Source of the DNA: Granulicella aggregans | GTDB lineage: Bacteria > Acidobacteriota > Terriglobia > Terriglobales > Acidobacteriaceae | Assembly: GCF_025685565.1 (NCBI RefSeq) | Contig: NZ_JAGSYE010000003.1 | Coordinates: forward strand, 558,001 to 622,000 | Length of the DNA: 64,000 bases | Direction of reading: 5' to 3' | Shown: one piece after another, positions 46,083 through 54,557 of the stretch | How the letters are laid out: each line of letters opens with the position of its first letter | How positions within the stretch are numbered: position 1 is the first letter of the stretch | Made by a program: the position numbers and the translations under genes | Notes under the pieces: generated by a model | What the model was told of the DNA's origin: nothing | The model's input: only the letters and a program-made list of their open reading frames with translations | Database searches by the model: none

Positions 46083-46114
46083 GGTGCCCCACATCTCGAT
46101 TTTGAGATGTGGGA
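46083..46114. repeat. GCCCCA...TGGG palindromic repeat, copy 6
   Basis: Perfect ten-base arms (CCCACATCTC at 46088-46097, GAGATGTGGG at 46104-46113) with a GATTTT loop. It lies in the divergent space between DUF6629 and pgk. Confidence 0.75.
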
Positions 46115-46162
46115 TCACCGCACAGGATCTTACCTCCACCAATCAAGTATCCTGATCCCATC

Positions 46163-47398
46163 ATGCCGAAGCTCTCGATTCGCGATCTCGATCTCAAAGA
46201 CAAGCGCGTGCTCATCCGCGTCGACTTCAACGTTCCCCTCTCGCCCGAAGGCGCAATCCTCGACGACACACGTATCCGCGAGACGCTTCCCACCATCGAG
46301 TACGCGCTGCGCCATCACGCCAAGGTCATCCTCGCCTCGCACCTTGGCCGCCCCAAGGGCAGGCCCGTCGTGACCATGAGTCTGCGGCCGGTCGTCGACC
46401 ACCTGCGCGGCTTGCTCGACCACATCCTTGATGAAGACGAGAACGTCGCCTTCGCTCCCGACTGCGTCGGCGAAGTCGCCACCGAGATCGCCATGAACCT
46501 CGAGTCCGGCCAGACGCTGCTGCTCGAAAACCTCCGCTTCCACGCCGAGGAAGAGAAGAACGATCCCGCCTTCGCGAAGCAGCTTGCCAGTCTCTGCGAG
46601 ATCTACGTCAACGACGCTTTCGGCAGTGCCCACCGCGCCCACGCCTCCACTGAAGGCATCACCCACTTCGTCAAGGTGTCCGCCGCCGGCCTGTTGATGG
46701 AGAAGGAACTGACCTATATGGGCAAGGCGCTGACCGATAGCAGCTCGCCGTCCGGCTCGGGGCCCGACAAGCCCTTCGTCGCCATCATCGGCGGGGCCAA
46801 GGTCTCGGACAAGATCGGCGTCATCGACAACCTGCTCGAAAAGGCGGACGCCATCATCATCGGCGGCGGTATGGCCTACACCTTCCTCAACGCGCATGGC
46901 CAGGGCACCGGCAAGTCGCTCGTCGAATCCGACAAGCTCGATGTCGCGAAGGCCGCGCTGGCCAAAGCGAAGGAAAAAGGCGTCCGCTTTCTTCTCCCCG
47001 TCGACCACATCCTCGCCGACAAGTTTGCACCCGATGCCACAACGACCGTCTTCTCAGGCGACGGAGCGTTCCCCGCCGACCTGATGGCGCTCGACATCGG
47101 CCCCGCCTCCATTAAGCTCTTCGCCGATGAGATCGCCAACGCCCGCACCATCATCTGGAACGGCCCCATGGGCGTCTTCGAGATGCCCGCCTTCGCCCAC
47201 GGCACTAACGCCATCGCAGCGGCAGTCGCGCATAACGAGGAGGCGACGACCATCGTCGGGGGCGGCGACTCGGTCTCGGCAATCCACAAATCAGGCTTCG
47301 CCGACAAGATCACGCATATCTCCACCGGCGGCGGCGCTTCGCTGGAGTTTCTCGAAGGCAAAGTGCTGCCGGGCGTGGCTGCACTCACGGATAAATAG
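46163..47398 (+). CDS. pgk: Phosphoglycerate kinase
   Basis: A 411-residue glycolytic kinase making ATP from 1,3-bisphosphoglycerate. Family motifs are RVLIRVDFNVPLS, LASHLGRPKGR, LLLENLRFHAEE, VAIIGGAKVSDKIGVIDNLL, IIGGGMAYTFL and the C-terminal GGGDSVSAI. The ATG at 46163 gives the standard N-terminus; an upstream in-frame start would run through the palindromic repeat. Confidence 0.96.
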   Translation: MPKLSIRDLDLKDKRVLIRVDFNVPLSPEGAILDDTRIRETLPTIEYALRHHAKVILASHLGRPKGRPVVTMSLRPVVDHLRGLLDHILDEDENVAFAPDCVGEVATEIAMNLESGQTLLLENLRFHAEEEKNDPAFAKQLASLCEIYVNDAFGSAHRAHASTEGITHFVKVSAAGLLMEKELTYMGKALTDSSSPSGSGPDKPFVAIIGGAKVSDKIGVIDNLLEKADAIIIGGGMAYTFLNAHGQGTGKSLVESDKLDVAKAALAKAKEKGVRFLLPVDHILADKFAPDATTTVFSGDGAFPADLMALDIGPASIKLFADEIANARTIIWNGPMGVFEMPAFAHGTNAIAAAVAHNEEATTIVGGGDSVSAIHKSGFADKITHISTGGGASLEFLEGKVLPGVAALTDK

Positions 47399-47422
47399 CC
47401 CCTCCCTATCTCTAATGAAGCG

Positions 47423-47481
47423 TCATCTCGACCGGAGCTCCGCAGTCGTATCGCGATGCGCAGTGGAGAGACCCCCGCATT
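47423..47481. repeat. 59-bp interspersed repeat, copy 2
   Basis: The same termini as copy 1 (18872-18930): TCATCTCGACCG at the left and GCGCAGTGGAGAGACCCC, CGCATT at the right (the right end here reads GCGCAGTGG... after a variable middle). It lies 25 bases after the pgk stop. Confidence 0.7.
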
Positions 47482-47486
47482 GCCGG

Positions 47487-47522
47487 CCCCATACCTGACG
47501 ATTTCATCCGCCAGGTATGGGA
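47487..47522. repeat. GCCCCA...TGGG palindromic repeat, copy 7
   Basis: Ten-base perfect arms (CCCATACCTG at 47488-47497, CAGGTATGGG at 47512-47521) with a 14-base loop, directly after the 59-bp repeat. It may end the pgk transcript. Confidence 0.65.
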
Positions 47523-47559
47523 TTTGCTCATTCCCAGAAAAATAGATCATTCTCCTGAA

Positions 47560-47856
47560 ATGGAAAACTTCATCGCGGTGCGCAAGGTTCAGCTGACGAA
47601 CCGCCACCTAAATCCGGGACGCACTACTCATACCCTCGTGGACAGCCAGGGCCGTCGCCCATTCGCTCCGTTCAAAGAACTGGTGATCGCTCATACCCCC
47701 GGAACGGTAGGCTACTACCTCATGCACCACAGCATTGATGGAACAGGTACGGATACATGGCATGAATCTTTGGAAGATGCGATGCACCAAGGTGAATGGG
47801 AATTTGAGGTAAAACCTAGTGAATGGGTCGAAGTGAACGAGCCTTACAGTTCGTAA
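47560..47856 (+). CDS. Hypothetical protein
   Basis: A 98-residue protein of no family I know. It has beta-rich stretches (NFIAVRKVQLTNRHL, GTVGYYLMHHSIDG) and an acidic end (WEFEVKPSEWVEVNE). Codons are more A/T-rich than those of its neighbours. No clear ribosome-binding site precedes the ATG; a TTG at 47524 would extend it by 12 residues into the palindrome region. Confidence 0.5.
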   Translation: MENFIAVRKVQLTNRHLNPGRTTHTLVDSQGRRPFAPFKELVIAHTPGTVGYYLMHHSIDGTGTDTWHESLEDAMHQGEWEFEVKPSEWVEVNEPYSS

Positions 47857-48031
47857 CCGGAATTACAGTCTGAGAGTTTTCGAAGGCATGAGTAATCGCC
47901 TGCAGCAGGCGTTAGACCGTCGTCCTTGCAAGCAAAGGTCTCATACTGAAAAGCATTAGGTTCCGCGCGGTTCCACCGAGTACACTCAGTCCCATCCGCA
48001 CAGTTGCCCGCATACTCTCAGGAGCCTCCAT
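47857..48031. other. Intergenic region before nupC
   Basis: No gene. A short perfect hairpin CGCCTG-CAG-CAGGCG lies at 47897-47911 without a T-run. CAGGAG at 48019-48024 is the ribosome-binding site of the nupC-like gene. Confidence 0.4.
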
Positions 48032-49270
48032 TTGGCACGTTTCACCGGACTTCTCGGTCTCATCGTCTTCCTCGGCCTCGCTTATGCCTTCTCCACCAAT
48101 CGCCGAGCGATCAAGTGGCGCACGGTAGCCTGGGGTCTCGGGCTGCAGATCATCTTCGCCTTCCTGGTCATCAAGTGGGGCACTGGGCAGACGATCCTGC
48201 ACAGCATCTCGACCGTGATTACGTCGCTGCTGGGCCACGCGGCGGACGGCTCATCGCTCGTCTTCGGACACATCGGCACACCGGGCGATCCGCTCGCCAC
48301 ACTGGCCTTCGCCGTTCTGCCGACCATTATCTTTGTTAGCGCCTTCTTCGCCGTGATGTATCACATTGGCGTGATGCAGCAGGTCATCCGAGCCGTCGCG
48401 TGGATCATGCAGCGGACCATGGGGACCTCCGGCGCTGAGTCGACAAACGTCGCCGCCAGCATCTTCATGGGGCAGACCGAAGCTCCTCTGACCATCCGCC
48501 CATTCCTCGCCGGGGCCACGCGCAGCGAGCTGATGGTCATCATGACCTCCGGCATGGCGCACGTCTCAGGCGGCATCATGGCGGCGTACATCAGCTTCGG
48601 CATCAACGCGCAAGACCTGCTCTCCGCCGTCATCATGACCGCGCCGGGAACGATTCTCGTAGCGAAGATGCTTGTGCCGGAGACGGAAGTCCCCGCTACG
48701 GCGGGCACGGTCAACATGCCGCGCGAAGAGGTCCACGAGAAGGACAACCTCATCGGCGCCATCGCCCGCGGGACCATCGATGGCGGCCAACTGGCCTTCA
48801 ACGTGGCCATCATGCTGATCAGCTTCGTCGCTCTGGTGGGCCTGGCGAACGCTATCATGCTGGGCATCTCAAACTTCGCGTGGGCGCATGGACACATCCC
48901 GTTCCCACACTCTTTGAACGCGATCCTCGGCGTCGTCGGCGCTCCCGTGGCATGGCTCATCGGCATCCCATGGCACGAGGCGAAGGTCATCGGCAACCTG
49001 TTAGGCACTCGGACGATGATCAATGAGTTCGTTGCCTTCACCCAGCTTGGCGCGATCAAGTCGACCCTCGCGCCGCGCACCTTTTCCATCGCCACCTTCG
49101 CCCTCTGCGGCTTCGCCAACGTTGGCTCCATCGGTATGCAGATTGGTGGTATCGGCGCGCTCGTCCCCAATCGCCGCAACGATCTCGCTCAGCTTGGTCT
49201 TCGTGCCATGCTGGCGGGAACGATGGCGAACCTTATGTCGGCTAGCATCGTGTCCATGCTGATCAAATAA
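48032..49270 (+). CDS. nupC: Concentrative nucleoside transporter (NupC/CNT family)
   Basis: A 412-residue inner-membrane protein importing nucleosides with protons or sodium. The CNT pattern is clear: FGHIGTPGDPLATLAFAVLP, then IFVSAFFAVMYHIGVMQQVI, NVAASIFMGQTEAPLTIRP, MTSGMAHVSGGIMAAYISFG and CGFANVGSIGMQIGGIGALV. The start is the TTG at 48032, supported by CAGGAG seven bases upstream; no ATG fits. The purine nucleoside phosphorylase gene nearby suggests joint nucleoside salvage. Confidence 0.93.
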   Translation: MARFTGLLGLIVFLGLAYAFSTNRRAIKWRTVAWGLGLQIIFAFLVIKWGTGQTILHSISTVITSLLGHAADGSSLVFGHIGTPGDPLATLAFAVLPTIIFVSAFFAVMYHIGVMQQVIRAVAWIMQRTMGTSGAESTNVAASIFMGQTEAPLTIRPFLAGATRSELMVIMTSGMAHVSGGIMAAYISFGINAQDLLSAVIMTAPGTILVAKMLVPETEVPATAGTVNMPREEVHEKDNLIGAIARGTIDGGQLAFNVAIMLISFVALVGLANAIMLGISNFAWAHGHIPFPHSLNAILGVVGAPVAWLIGIPWHEAKVIGNLLGTRTMINEFVAFTQLGAIKSTLAPRTFSIATFALCGFANVGSIGMQIGGIGALVPNRRNDLAQLGLRAMLAGTMANLMSASIVSMLIK

Positions 49271-49279
49271 CCGAAACAG

Positions 49280-49828
49280 CTAGCCAATCAGCTTCTTATA
49301 GGGCGGCTCATCCGAGATTTGTCGGTAGATAAACTTCCGCTCAATCTTTGCGCCCTTCAGCAGAAAGATTCCCGGCATCTGGTGGCCATCGCCCTGGATC
49401 TTCCCGATGCCGTGCTTGAAGATGTTGCCCTTCAACCATCCGAACCACACGAAGGGATTGATGAGCGTCAGCGCCGGATGGCTGCGCCCCAGCCCGAATG
49501 CCTCGTTCTGATAGATGGTCGCTTGGGGGTCGTGAATTCGCTCGACCTCGGGAATCTTGTAGAAGTCGAAGTGCGCCTTCGCGATCTCGCAGGTACCGAG
49601 ATGCACGAAGACAGGCCGCACTCCGCGAGCCGCTAGTTCGGGGCCAAGGTCGGCGACATCGCTAATCGCCTTGCGGCAGAATGAGCAACCGAAGTGCCGC
49701 AAAAACACCAGCAGCACGGGCGACTCCGTCGTGAGCGTCAGAAGATCCTTCCCGGATTCTGTCTGAACTCCCGCAAGCATCTTCGCGAGATCGCTTTGAT
49801 TACCCATTACAGCGTCCGCCGTCGCCAC
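49280..49828 (-). CDS. Peroxiredoxin-like (AhpC/TSA-type) thioredoxin-fold protein
   Basis: A 182-residue thioredoxin-fold protein with a CxxC site (LVFLRHFGCSFCRKAISDVA). It resembles the peroxiredoxin-like PRXL2/SelL group: after the active site come VRPVFVHLGTCEIAKAHFD and the middle FGLGRSHPAL. It probably reduces peroxides or disulfides in the cytoplasm, since no signal peptide is seen. It lies antisense between nupC and punA. Confidence 0.75.
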   Translation of the reverse strand: MATADAVMGNQSDLAKMLAGVQTESGKDLLTLTTESPVLLVFLRHFGCSFCRKAISDVADLGPELAARGVRPVFVHLGTCEIAKAHFDFYKIPEVERIHDPQATIYQNEAFGLGRSHPALTLINPFVWFGWLKGNIFKHGIGKIQGDGHQMPGIFLLKGAKIERKFIYRQISDEPPYKKLIG

Positions 49829-49974
49829 ATCTCACCTCGCTCCAAACTCTATGCAGAGATAGACAAAATGAAAAGCGCGAAATTGTCAGATAGCGGCACG
49901 GGAGGCTATACCGGCATCTTCTGGTAGGCTTGCGCCGATCTCTGCGGGCACCAAGTACACTTTATTTGACCCTT

Positions 49975-50823
49975 ATGCCTGACCAATACGCCCGCGCCAC
50001 CGCCGCCGTTGAAGCCATCCGCAGCCTCAGCCCCACCACGCCAGCCATCGGCATCATCCTTGGCTCCGGTCTTGGGGCCTTCGCCTCGCAGGTCGAAAAC
50101 GCGATCGCCATCCCCTACGCCGACATCCCCCACTTCCCTCAGTCCACCGTCGTCGGGCACTCCGGAAAGCTGGTGCTCGGCACCATCGGCGGAGTCCAGG
50201 TCGCGGTCATGCAGGGCCGGGTACACGCCTATGAGGGCTACGCGGTCGAAGAGGTCGTCTTTCCTGCCCGCGTCCTCGGGCTGCTTGGCTGCAAGACGCT
50301 CATCGTCACCAACGCCGCCGGCGGCATCCGCAGCTCCCTCCGCCCCGGTGAGCTCGTCGTCCTCTCCGACCACATCAACCTCACCGGCATGAACGCCGCC
50401 GGCGGCCCCAACGAGCCCCGTTTCGCCATGACTCCCGGCGCCGGCCAGCGCTTCTTCGACATGAGCACCGTCTACACCCCGAAGCTGCGGGCGCTGGCCG
50501 TGATGGAGGCCGACAAGCAGGGCTTCGACCTGACCGAAGGCATCTACCTCGCCGTGCTTGGGCCAAGCTTCGAGACGCCTGCCGAGATCCGCGCCTTCCG
50601 CACACTCGGCGCGGACCTGGTCGGCATGTCCACCGTGCATGAGGTCATCGTGGCGCGGCACATGGGCCTCGATGTGCTGGGCATCTCGCTGGTCACCAAC
50701 ATGGCTGCAGGCGTGGTCGATCAGGCCATCGACCACGAGGATGTGCTGGAGATCGGCCGCAACGTGGAGAAGAGATTTACCAACCTGCTTACCGCCATCG
50801 TCCCAAAGATAGAAGCAAGCTAA
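49975..50823 (+). CDS. punA: Purine-nucleoside phosphorylase
   Basis: A 282-residue trimeric-type PNP that splits guanosine/inosine with phosphate. Motifs are IGIILGSGLGAFASQVENA, FPQSTVVGHSGKLVLGTIGG, MQGRVHAYEGY, TNAAGGIRSSLRPGELVVLS and SLVTNMAAGVVDQAIDHEDV. The ATG at 49975 gives the normal N-terminus; an upstream TTG is unlikely. It complements the nucleoside importer encoded just upstream. Confidence 0.93.
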   Translation: MPDQYARATAAVEAIRSLSPTTPAIGIILGSGLGAFASQVENAIAIPYADIPHFPQSTVVGHSGKLVLGTIGGVQVAVMQGRVHAYEGYAVEEVVFPARVLGLLGCKTLIVTNAAGGIRSSLRPGELVVLSDHINLTGMNAAGGPNEPRFAMTPGAGQRFFDMSTVYTPKLRALAVMEADKQGFDLTEGIYLAVLGPSFETPAEIRAFRTLGADLVGMSTVHEVIVARHMGLDVLGISLVTNMAAGVVDQAIDHEDVLEIGRNVEKRFTNLLTAIVPKIEAS

Positions 50824-50832
50824 GCGAGTTTT

Positions 50833-52008
50833 ATGAGTGCCGTTGAAGGAAAGAAGATTGCTATCGTCGGCGGAGGGCCAGGCGGGCTTACGCTGGCCCG
50901 GCTGCTACAGCAAGGCAATGCGCAGGTCACCGTGTATGAGCGCGACCAGAGCCGCACTGCGCGCGTCCAGGGTAGCGCACTGGACCTCCACGAAGACTCC
51001 GGGCTGGCTGCGCTGGAAGCTGCTGGCCTGATCGATGACTTCTGGCTCAATCACCGGCCGGAGCTCGATCGTCTTCGCCTTACCGATGCTTCCGGAAGGA
51101 TTCTTCACGATCATCCTCGCCAGATGTCCGGTGCCGGGAAGAGGCCGGAGATCGAGCGCGGACCGTTGCGCGATCTTCTACTCAACTCGCTCCAGCCCGG
51201 CACGGTGGAATGGGCCTGCAAGCTCCAGTCAGCAGAGACGCAAGGCGAGCAGGTGCTGTTACGTTTCGCTGGCGGAAAGACGGCGCTGGCCGACATCGTC
51301 ATCGGAAGCGACGGCGCAAACTCGCGCTTGCGTGAATTCGTCACTCCCATCCAGCCGCAGTATGTCGGTGTGACGCTCGTAGAGTGTCTCGTTCCTGCGG
51401 CGAAGCAGGCTATACCGGAGTTGTGGGAGCTGCTTGGCGGGGCAGCGTTGATCGCTCTCGGAGGTGAACGAACGATCGGCATGGGAACCAAGCCCGACGG
51501 CAGTGTTCTGATCTATGCGGGATTGAAGACGCATGACGGTATTGCGAAACAAAGCCTTGAAGAGGCGAACTCCCCAGACCAGCGCGTCGCATGGTTCCAC
51601 GCCAACTTTGCGGGATGGAGTGAACTGTGGGTCCCGCTCTTCAGAGAAGCCGTGTCGATGGTCTGGCGACCTCTGCTCGTTTGCCCGTCCAATCAACATT
51701 GGGAGCCAAAGCCCAAGGTCACGTTGATCGGCGACGCAGCGCATGTGATGCCACCGTACGCAGGCGAAGGTGTGAATATGGCGATGCTCGACGCTCTGGT
51801 GCTGTCTAAGCTTCTGCTCAGCGATCAGACGTCCTCCGCAGCGATTGCGGCGTATGAAGCGGAGATGTTTGCCCGGATGCAGCACATGACGGCGGACACC
51901 ATGGCAAACACAGAGATGTTCTATGCGCCGGATGCAGCCGACCGTGTCGTGGCCTTGTTTCGCAGCTTCGGTGGAGCAGAGGCAGTGCCACCCGCCTTGC
52001 AGGCTTAG
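50833..52008 (+). CDS. Tet(X)-like FAD-dependent monooxygenase
   Basis: A 391-residue class A flavin monooxygenase. The Rossmann start is IAIVGGGPGGLTLARLLQQG, the FAD motifs are VYERDQSRTARVQGSALDLH and VTLIGDAAHVMPPYAGEGVN, and the middle has ERGPLRDLLLNSLQPGTVEW. This layout closely follows tetracycline-degrading Tet(X), including the ALDLHEDSG segment. It may hydroxylate an aromatic antibiotic or metabolite; the substrate is unproved. It starts nine bases after punA. Confidence 0.83.
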   Translation: MSAVEGKKIAIVGGGPGGLTLARLLQQGNAQVTVYERDQSRTARVQGSALDLHEDSGLAALEAAGLIDDFWLNHRPELDRLRLTDASGRILHDHPRQMSGAGKRPEIERGPLRDLLLNSLQPGTVEWACKLQSAETQGEQVLLRFAGGKTALADIVIGSDGANSRLREFVTPIQPQYVGVTLVECLVPAAKQAIPELWELLGGAALIALGGERTIGMGTKPDGSVLIYAGLKTHDGIAKQSLEEANSPDQRVAWFHANFAGWSELWVPLFREAVSMVWRPLLVCPSNQHWEPKPKVTLIGDAAHVMPPYAGEGVNMAMLDALVLSKLLLSDQTSSAAIAAYEAEMFARMQHMTADTMANTEMFYAPDAADRVVALFRSFGGAEAVPPALQA

Positions 52009-52013
52009 TGCCG

Positions 52014-52661
52014 ATGCTTATCCCACACCCATTGAACCTCCCGATCACGACCGCGTTCTTCGTCATCGACTTCGGCGGCGTCTTCGCTGGAGCTCTGGGC
52101 GGTGCATTCGCCGCCAGAGAAAACCAGCGCTATCAATTCGACTTCGTCGGAGTGCTGGGCCTTGCGCTCATCTCCGCGCTTGGCGGAGGGATTGCCCGCG
52201 ACGTGTTGCTCGGACACGGGCCGCCGCTCGCTCTGGTCGATACACGGTACCTGCTGGTTGCCTTGGCTGGCGGAGCGCTTGGGCTCGCCGTCTCGCATAA
52301 GAGCGCTTGGCTGCGACGCGTGCTGGTGGGTGTCGATGTGGTCGCTTTGGGACTCTTCGCTGTGGCAGGGTCGGCGCGAGCACGGGCCGCCGGTATGAGC
52401 TTTCTTCCCGCAATGCTTCTGGGCGTTACGACCGCCGTCGGAGGCGGTTCGCTGCGAGACGTCTTCAGTGGGCGAACGCCAAAAGTCTTCGAGCGCGGCG
52501 AACCCTATGCCATCGTGGCAGCCGTGGCGAGCGCGGTGTTTCTGGTCGCTGAGCGCTCGCTAGGCACGGGCGTAGCCGCCACGACGTTGGCAGTCGCATG
52601 CAGCTTCATCCTGCGCCTTGCAGCCATGCGGTTTCACTGGAAGACCCGCGCGGCGCGATGA
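52014..52661 (+). CDS. TRIC/UPF0126-family membrane protein
   Basis: A 215-residue protein with seven transmembrane helices in two repeats. The repeat signature GGGIARDVLL appears in the first and GGGSLRDVFSGRTP in the second, matching bacterial TRIC-like cation channels. A GTG at 52008 overlapping the upstream stop is an alternative start. A role in potassium or other cation flow is inference from the family. Confidence 0.88.
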   Translation: MLIPHPLNLPITTAFFVIDFGGVFAGALGGAFAARENQRYQFDFVGVLGLALISALGGGIARDVLLGHGPPLALVDTRYLLVALAGGALGLAVSHKSAWLRRVLVGVDVVALGLFAVAGSARARAAGMSFLPAMLLGVTTAVGGGSLRDVFSGRTPKVFERGEPYAIVAAVASAVFLVAERSLGTGVAATTLAVACSFILRLAAMRFHWKTRAAR

Positions 52662-52710
52662 CGCTGCCAAGTATGGGGTGGTACGCAACCAAGCACAGCA
52701 CCCGGAGCCA

Positions 52711-53520
52711 CTATCCCTCTGCAAGCACCGCAGCCTCATCTCGAAACCGATGATGTGGGACTCCAATCTCCCAGCCCAGCTCCTCATACCCCCGCGCCAC
52801 CCGCGCCTGCGCATTCTCCGAGAGCGAGAACCTGTCGCTCCCCTCAACCGGCTCATCCTTGAATTCAATCTGAGCCGCGAGCCCTTCAAGTCCCAGGCAC
52901 TTGAAGATATGCGGCCCAAAGTAAGCGTCGCCCCACCAGCAGACATCGTCCGCTACGGTCGCGGCGCCGTTGTCGCCGTGAATGGAAAGCCGCAAGGCTG
53001 ACGTTCGCAGAGCGATGCCATTGTTCAGGATGGAGTGAAACAACCCACGCCGGAACGGGAGAACTCCCTCGCCATTCGTGGTCGTTCCCTCAGGAAAGAA
53101 CAGCACCGGCAATCCGCGTTGATACGCCTCGGCCATCGCACGATTGACCGCAGGGTACGTCCGTGGGCCGCCGCCGCGGTCGACATAGACCGTTCCGGCT
53201 TGAGCCGTCAGACGGCCAAGCAGCGGCCAGCTTTTGATCTCGGTCTTGGCCACCATGATGAACGGCCGTGTCGCGCTGTAGAGAAGAATATCGAGATAGC
53301 TAAGGTGATTCGAGACGACGGCACCAGACTCAGGCAGCTTTCCCGTAACAGTGACCTTGATGCCCATGACCGAGACGATCCGGCGGCACCATCCGTGAAT
53401 CCAGACAGCACCACCCGCGCCATACTTTGGCCGCTTGATCCACAGGTCCACCGTGGCCGCCAGCAGCATCGCCAAAAGCAGCACACTCCGTACGACACTG
53501 CGGACGAATCGCACGACCAT
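52711..53520 (-). CDS. PlsC-like 1-acyl-glycerol-3-phosphate (or lyso-aminolipid) acyltransferase
   Basis: A 269-residue membrane-bound acyltransferase. The catalytic NHxxxxD is in VSNHLSYLDILLYSATRPF, the substrate-binding FPEGTTTNGEGVLPFRRGLF is present, and an N-terminal hydrophobic helix anchors it. It follows the OlsB-like gene by six bases, so it is probably the O-acyltransferase (OlsA role) of an aminolipid pathway, with ordinary phosphatidate synthesis as the alternative. Confidence 0.87.
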   Translation of the reverse strand: MVVRFVRSVVRSVLLLAMLLAATVDLWIKRPKYGAGGAVWIHGWCRRIVSVMGIKVTVTGKLPESGAVVSNHLSYLDILLYSATRPFIMVAKTEIKSWPLLGRLTAQAGTVYVDRGGGPRTYPAVNRAMAEAYQRGLPVLFFPEGTTTNGEGVLPFRRGLFHSILNNGIALRTSALRLSIHGDNGAATVADDVCWWGDAYFGPHIFKCLGLEGLAAQIEFKDEPVEGSDRFSLSENAQARVARGYEELGWEIGVPHHRFRDEAAVLAEG

Positions 53521-53526
53521 AAAACT

Positions 53527-54405
53527 TTAGCGCGCCTCGAGGAACCGTGCCGCCACCCGCGGATGCAGCGTCTGCAGGTCGAGCAGCGTCAGGAAGTCAA
53601 TCGTCTTGAACTCGCGATCGATCGCCGGCCCGCTGCAGATCTTCGCGCCGATCGTCAGATAGGCCCGCAGGAGCTTGGGAGCGCGCTCTTCGGATGCGCC
53701 ACAGGTGCGTTCCGGCATGACGAACTCGCCCTTTGCCTTGGTCTGCAGCGCGTCCTCAGCCATCCAGTTTTTCAGCGAGTCATGCACCCCATAGCCCTCA
53801 TCAGGATTCTGCGAGGTCAGCGAGCAGCAGCCCATCATGTATCGTCCGCCGTTCATCAGCGAGTAGCGCGCTATTCCTCGCCACAACAGATTGAGTACCT
53901 CTGGCGAGCGGTGGTCGCGGCGAATGCAGGCGCGTCCCAGCTCCACGATCTGCGAGCGCATGTGCTCGTAGGGGGCGAAGTCGAACTCCTGCTCGCTGTA
54001 GTAACCGAAGTTGCGTCCCGCCACATCGCCCATCTGGATGCGGTAGGTCCCGACGATCTCCCCCGTCGTCTTCTCTTCGACGATCAGGTGGTCGCAAACA
54101 TCGTCAAACTTGTCCTTGTCGTAGCCGTCGACGTAAGCGGACTGCAAGCCCTCATTCAGTTCCAGGTTGAAGACCATGAATCGCAGGCGGTAGGTAGCGT
54201 TCCGCTCCTGCTCGGTCAGCGCCAGGCGAGCGACATAAGCGCCTGCCTCCAGCCGCAGGTCTTCCCGGCGCGGGGCGCGGACTTCAGTGGCAATTTGAGG
54301 ATGAGAGACTTCGGGAATAGAGACGTGAGGCTTGGAGTCGACCGCCGTATCAAGCACTACCGGCGGCAGCAGGAGAACGGAAGGGGACGCGGTCACTGTA
54401 AGCAT
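53527..54405 (-). CDS. olsB: OlsB-like N-acyltransferase (GNAT, hemolysin type)
   Basis: A 292-residue protein. After a variable Pro/Val-rich N-terminus it has the OlsB/acyl-HSL-synthase-type GNAT core: YRLRFMVFNLELNEGL, DDVCDHLIVEEKTTGEIVGT, YYSEQEFDFAPYEHM, IVELGRACIRRDHRSPEVL and a GGRYMMGCCSL segment. OlsB transfers a 3-hydroxyacyl chain to the amino group of ornithine; the related GlsB uses glycine. Placement between two PlsC-like genes makes an ornithine- or glycine-lipid module likely. The amino acid used cannot be read from sequence. Confidence 0.82.
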   Translation of the reverse strand: MLTVTASPSVLLLPPVVLDTAVDSKPHVSIPEVSHPQIATEVRAPRREDLRLEAGAYVARLALTEQERNATYRLRFMVFNLELNEGLQSAYVDGYDKDKFDDVCDHLIVEEKTTGEIVGTYRIQMGDVAGRNFGYYSEQEFDFAPYEHMRSQIVELGRACIRRDHRSPEVLNLLWRGIARYSLMNGGRYMMGCCSLTSQNPDEGYGVHDSLKNWMAEDALQTKAKGEFVMPERTCGASEERAPKLLRAYLTIGAKICSGPAIDREFKTIDFLTLLDLQTLHPRVAARFLEAR

Positions 54406-54557
54406 CGACTCTCCGAAGACTTCAGATTCATTACTTCCACTCTGAGTCTGCGGTGCGATTTGTTACAGCACGTCTACGTCACGTAAACATTTGTTGAATC
54501 GAAAATGGTGCACTCTTTTCGATACAACCCTTGTGTCATCCTCTGAACACTGCGCTT

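Noticed and set aside
53035..54486. A 483-codon plus-strand ORF across the OlsB and PlsC genes
   Set aside because: It spans two well-supported genes on the other strand and has low-complexity, Arg/His-rich content typical of an antisense frame.
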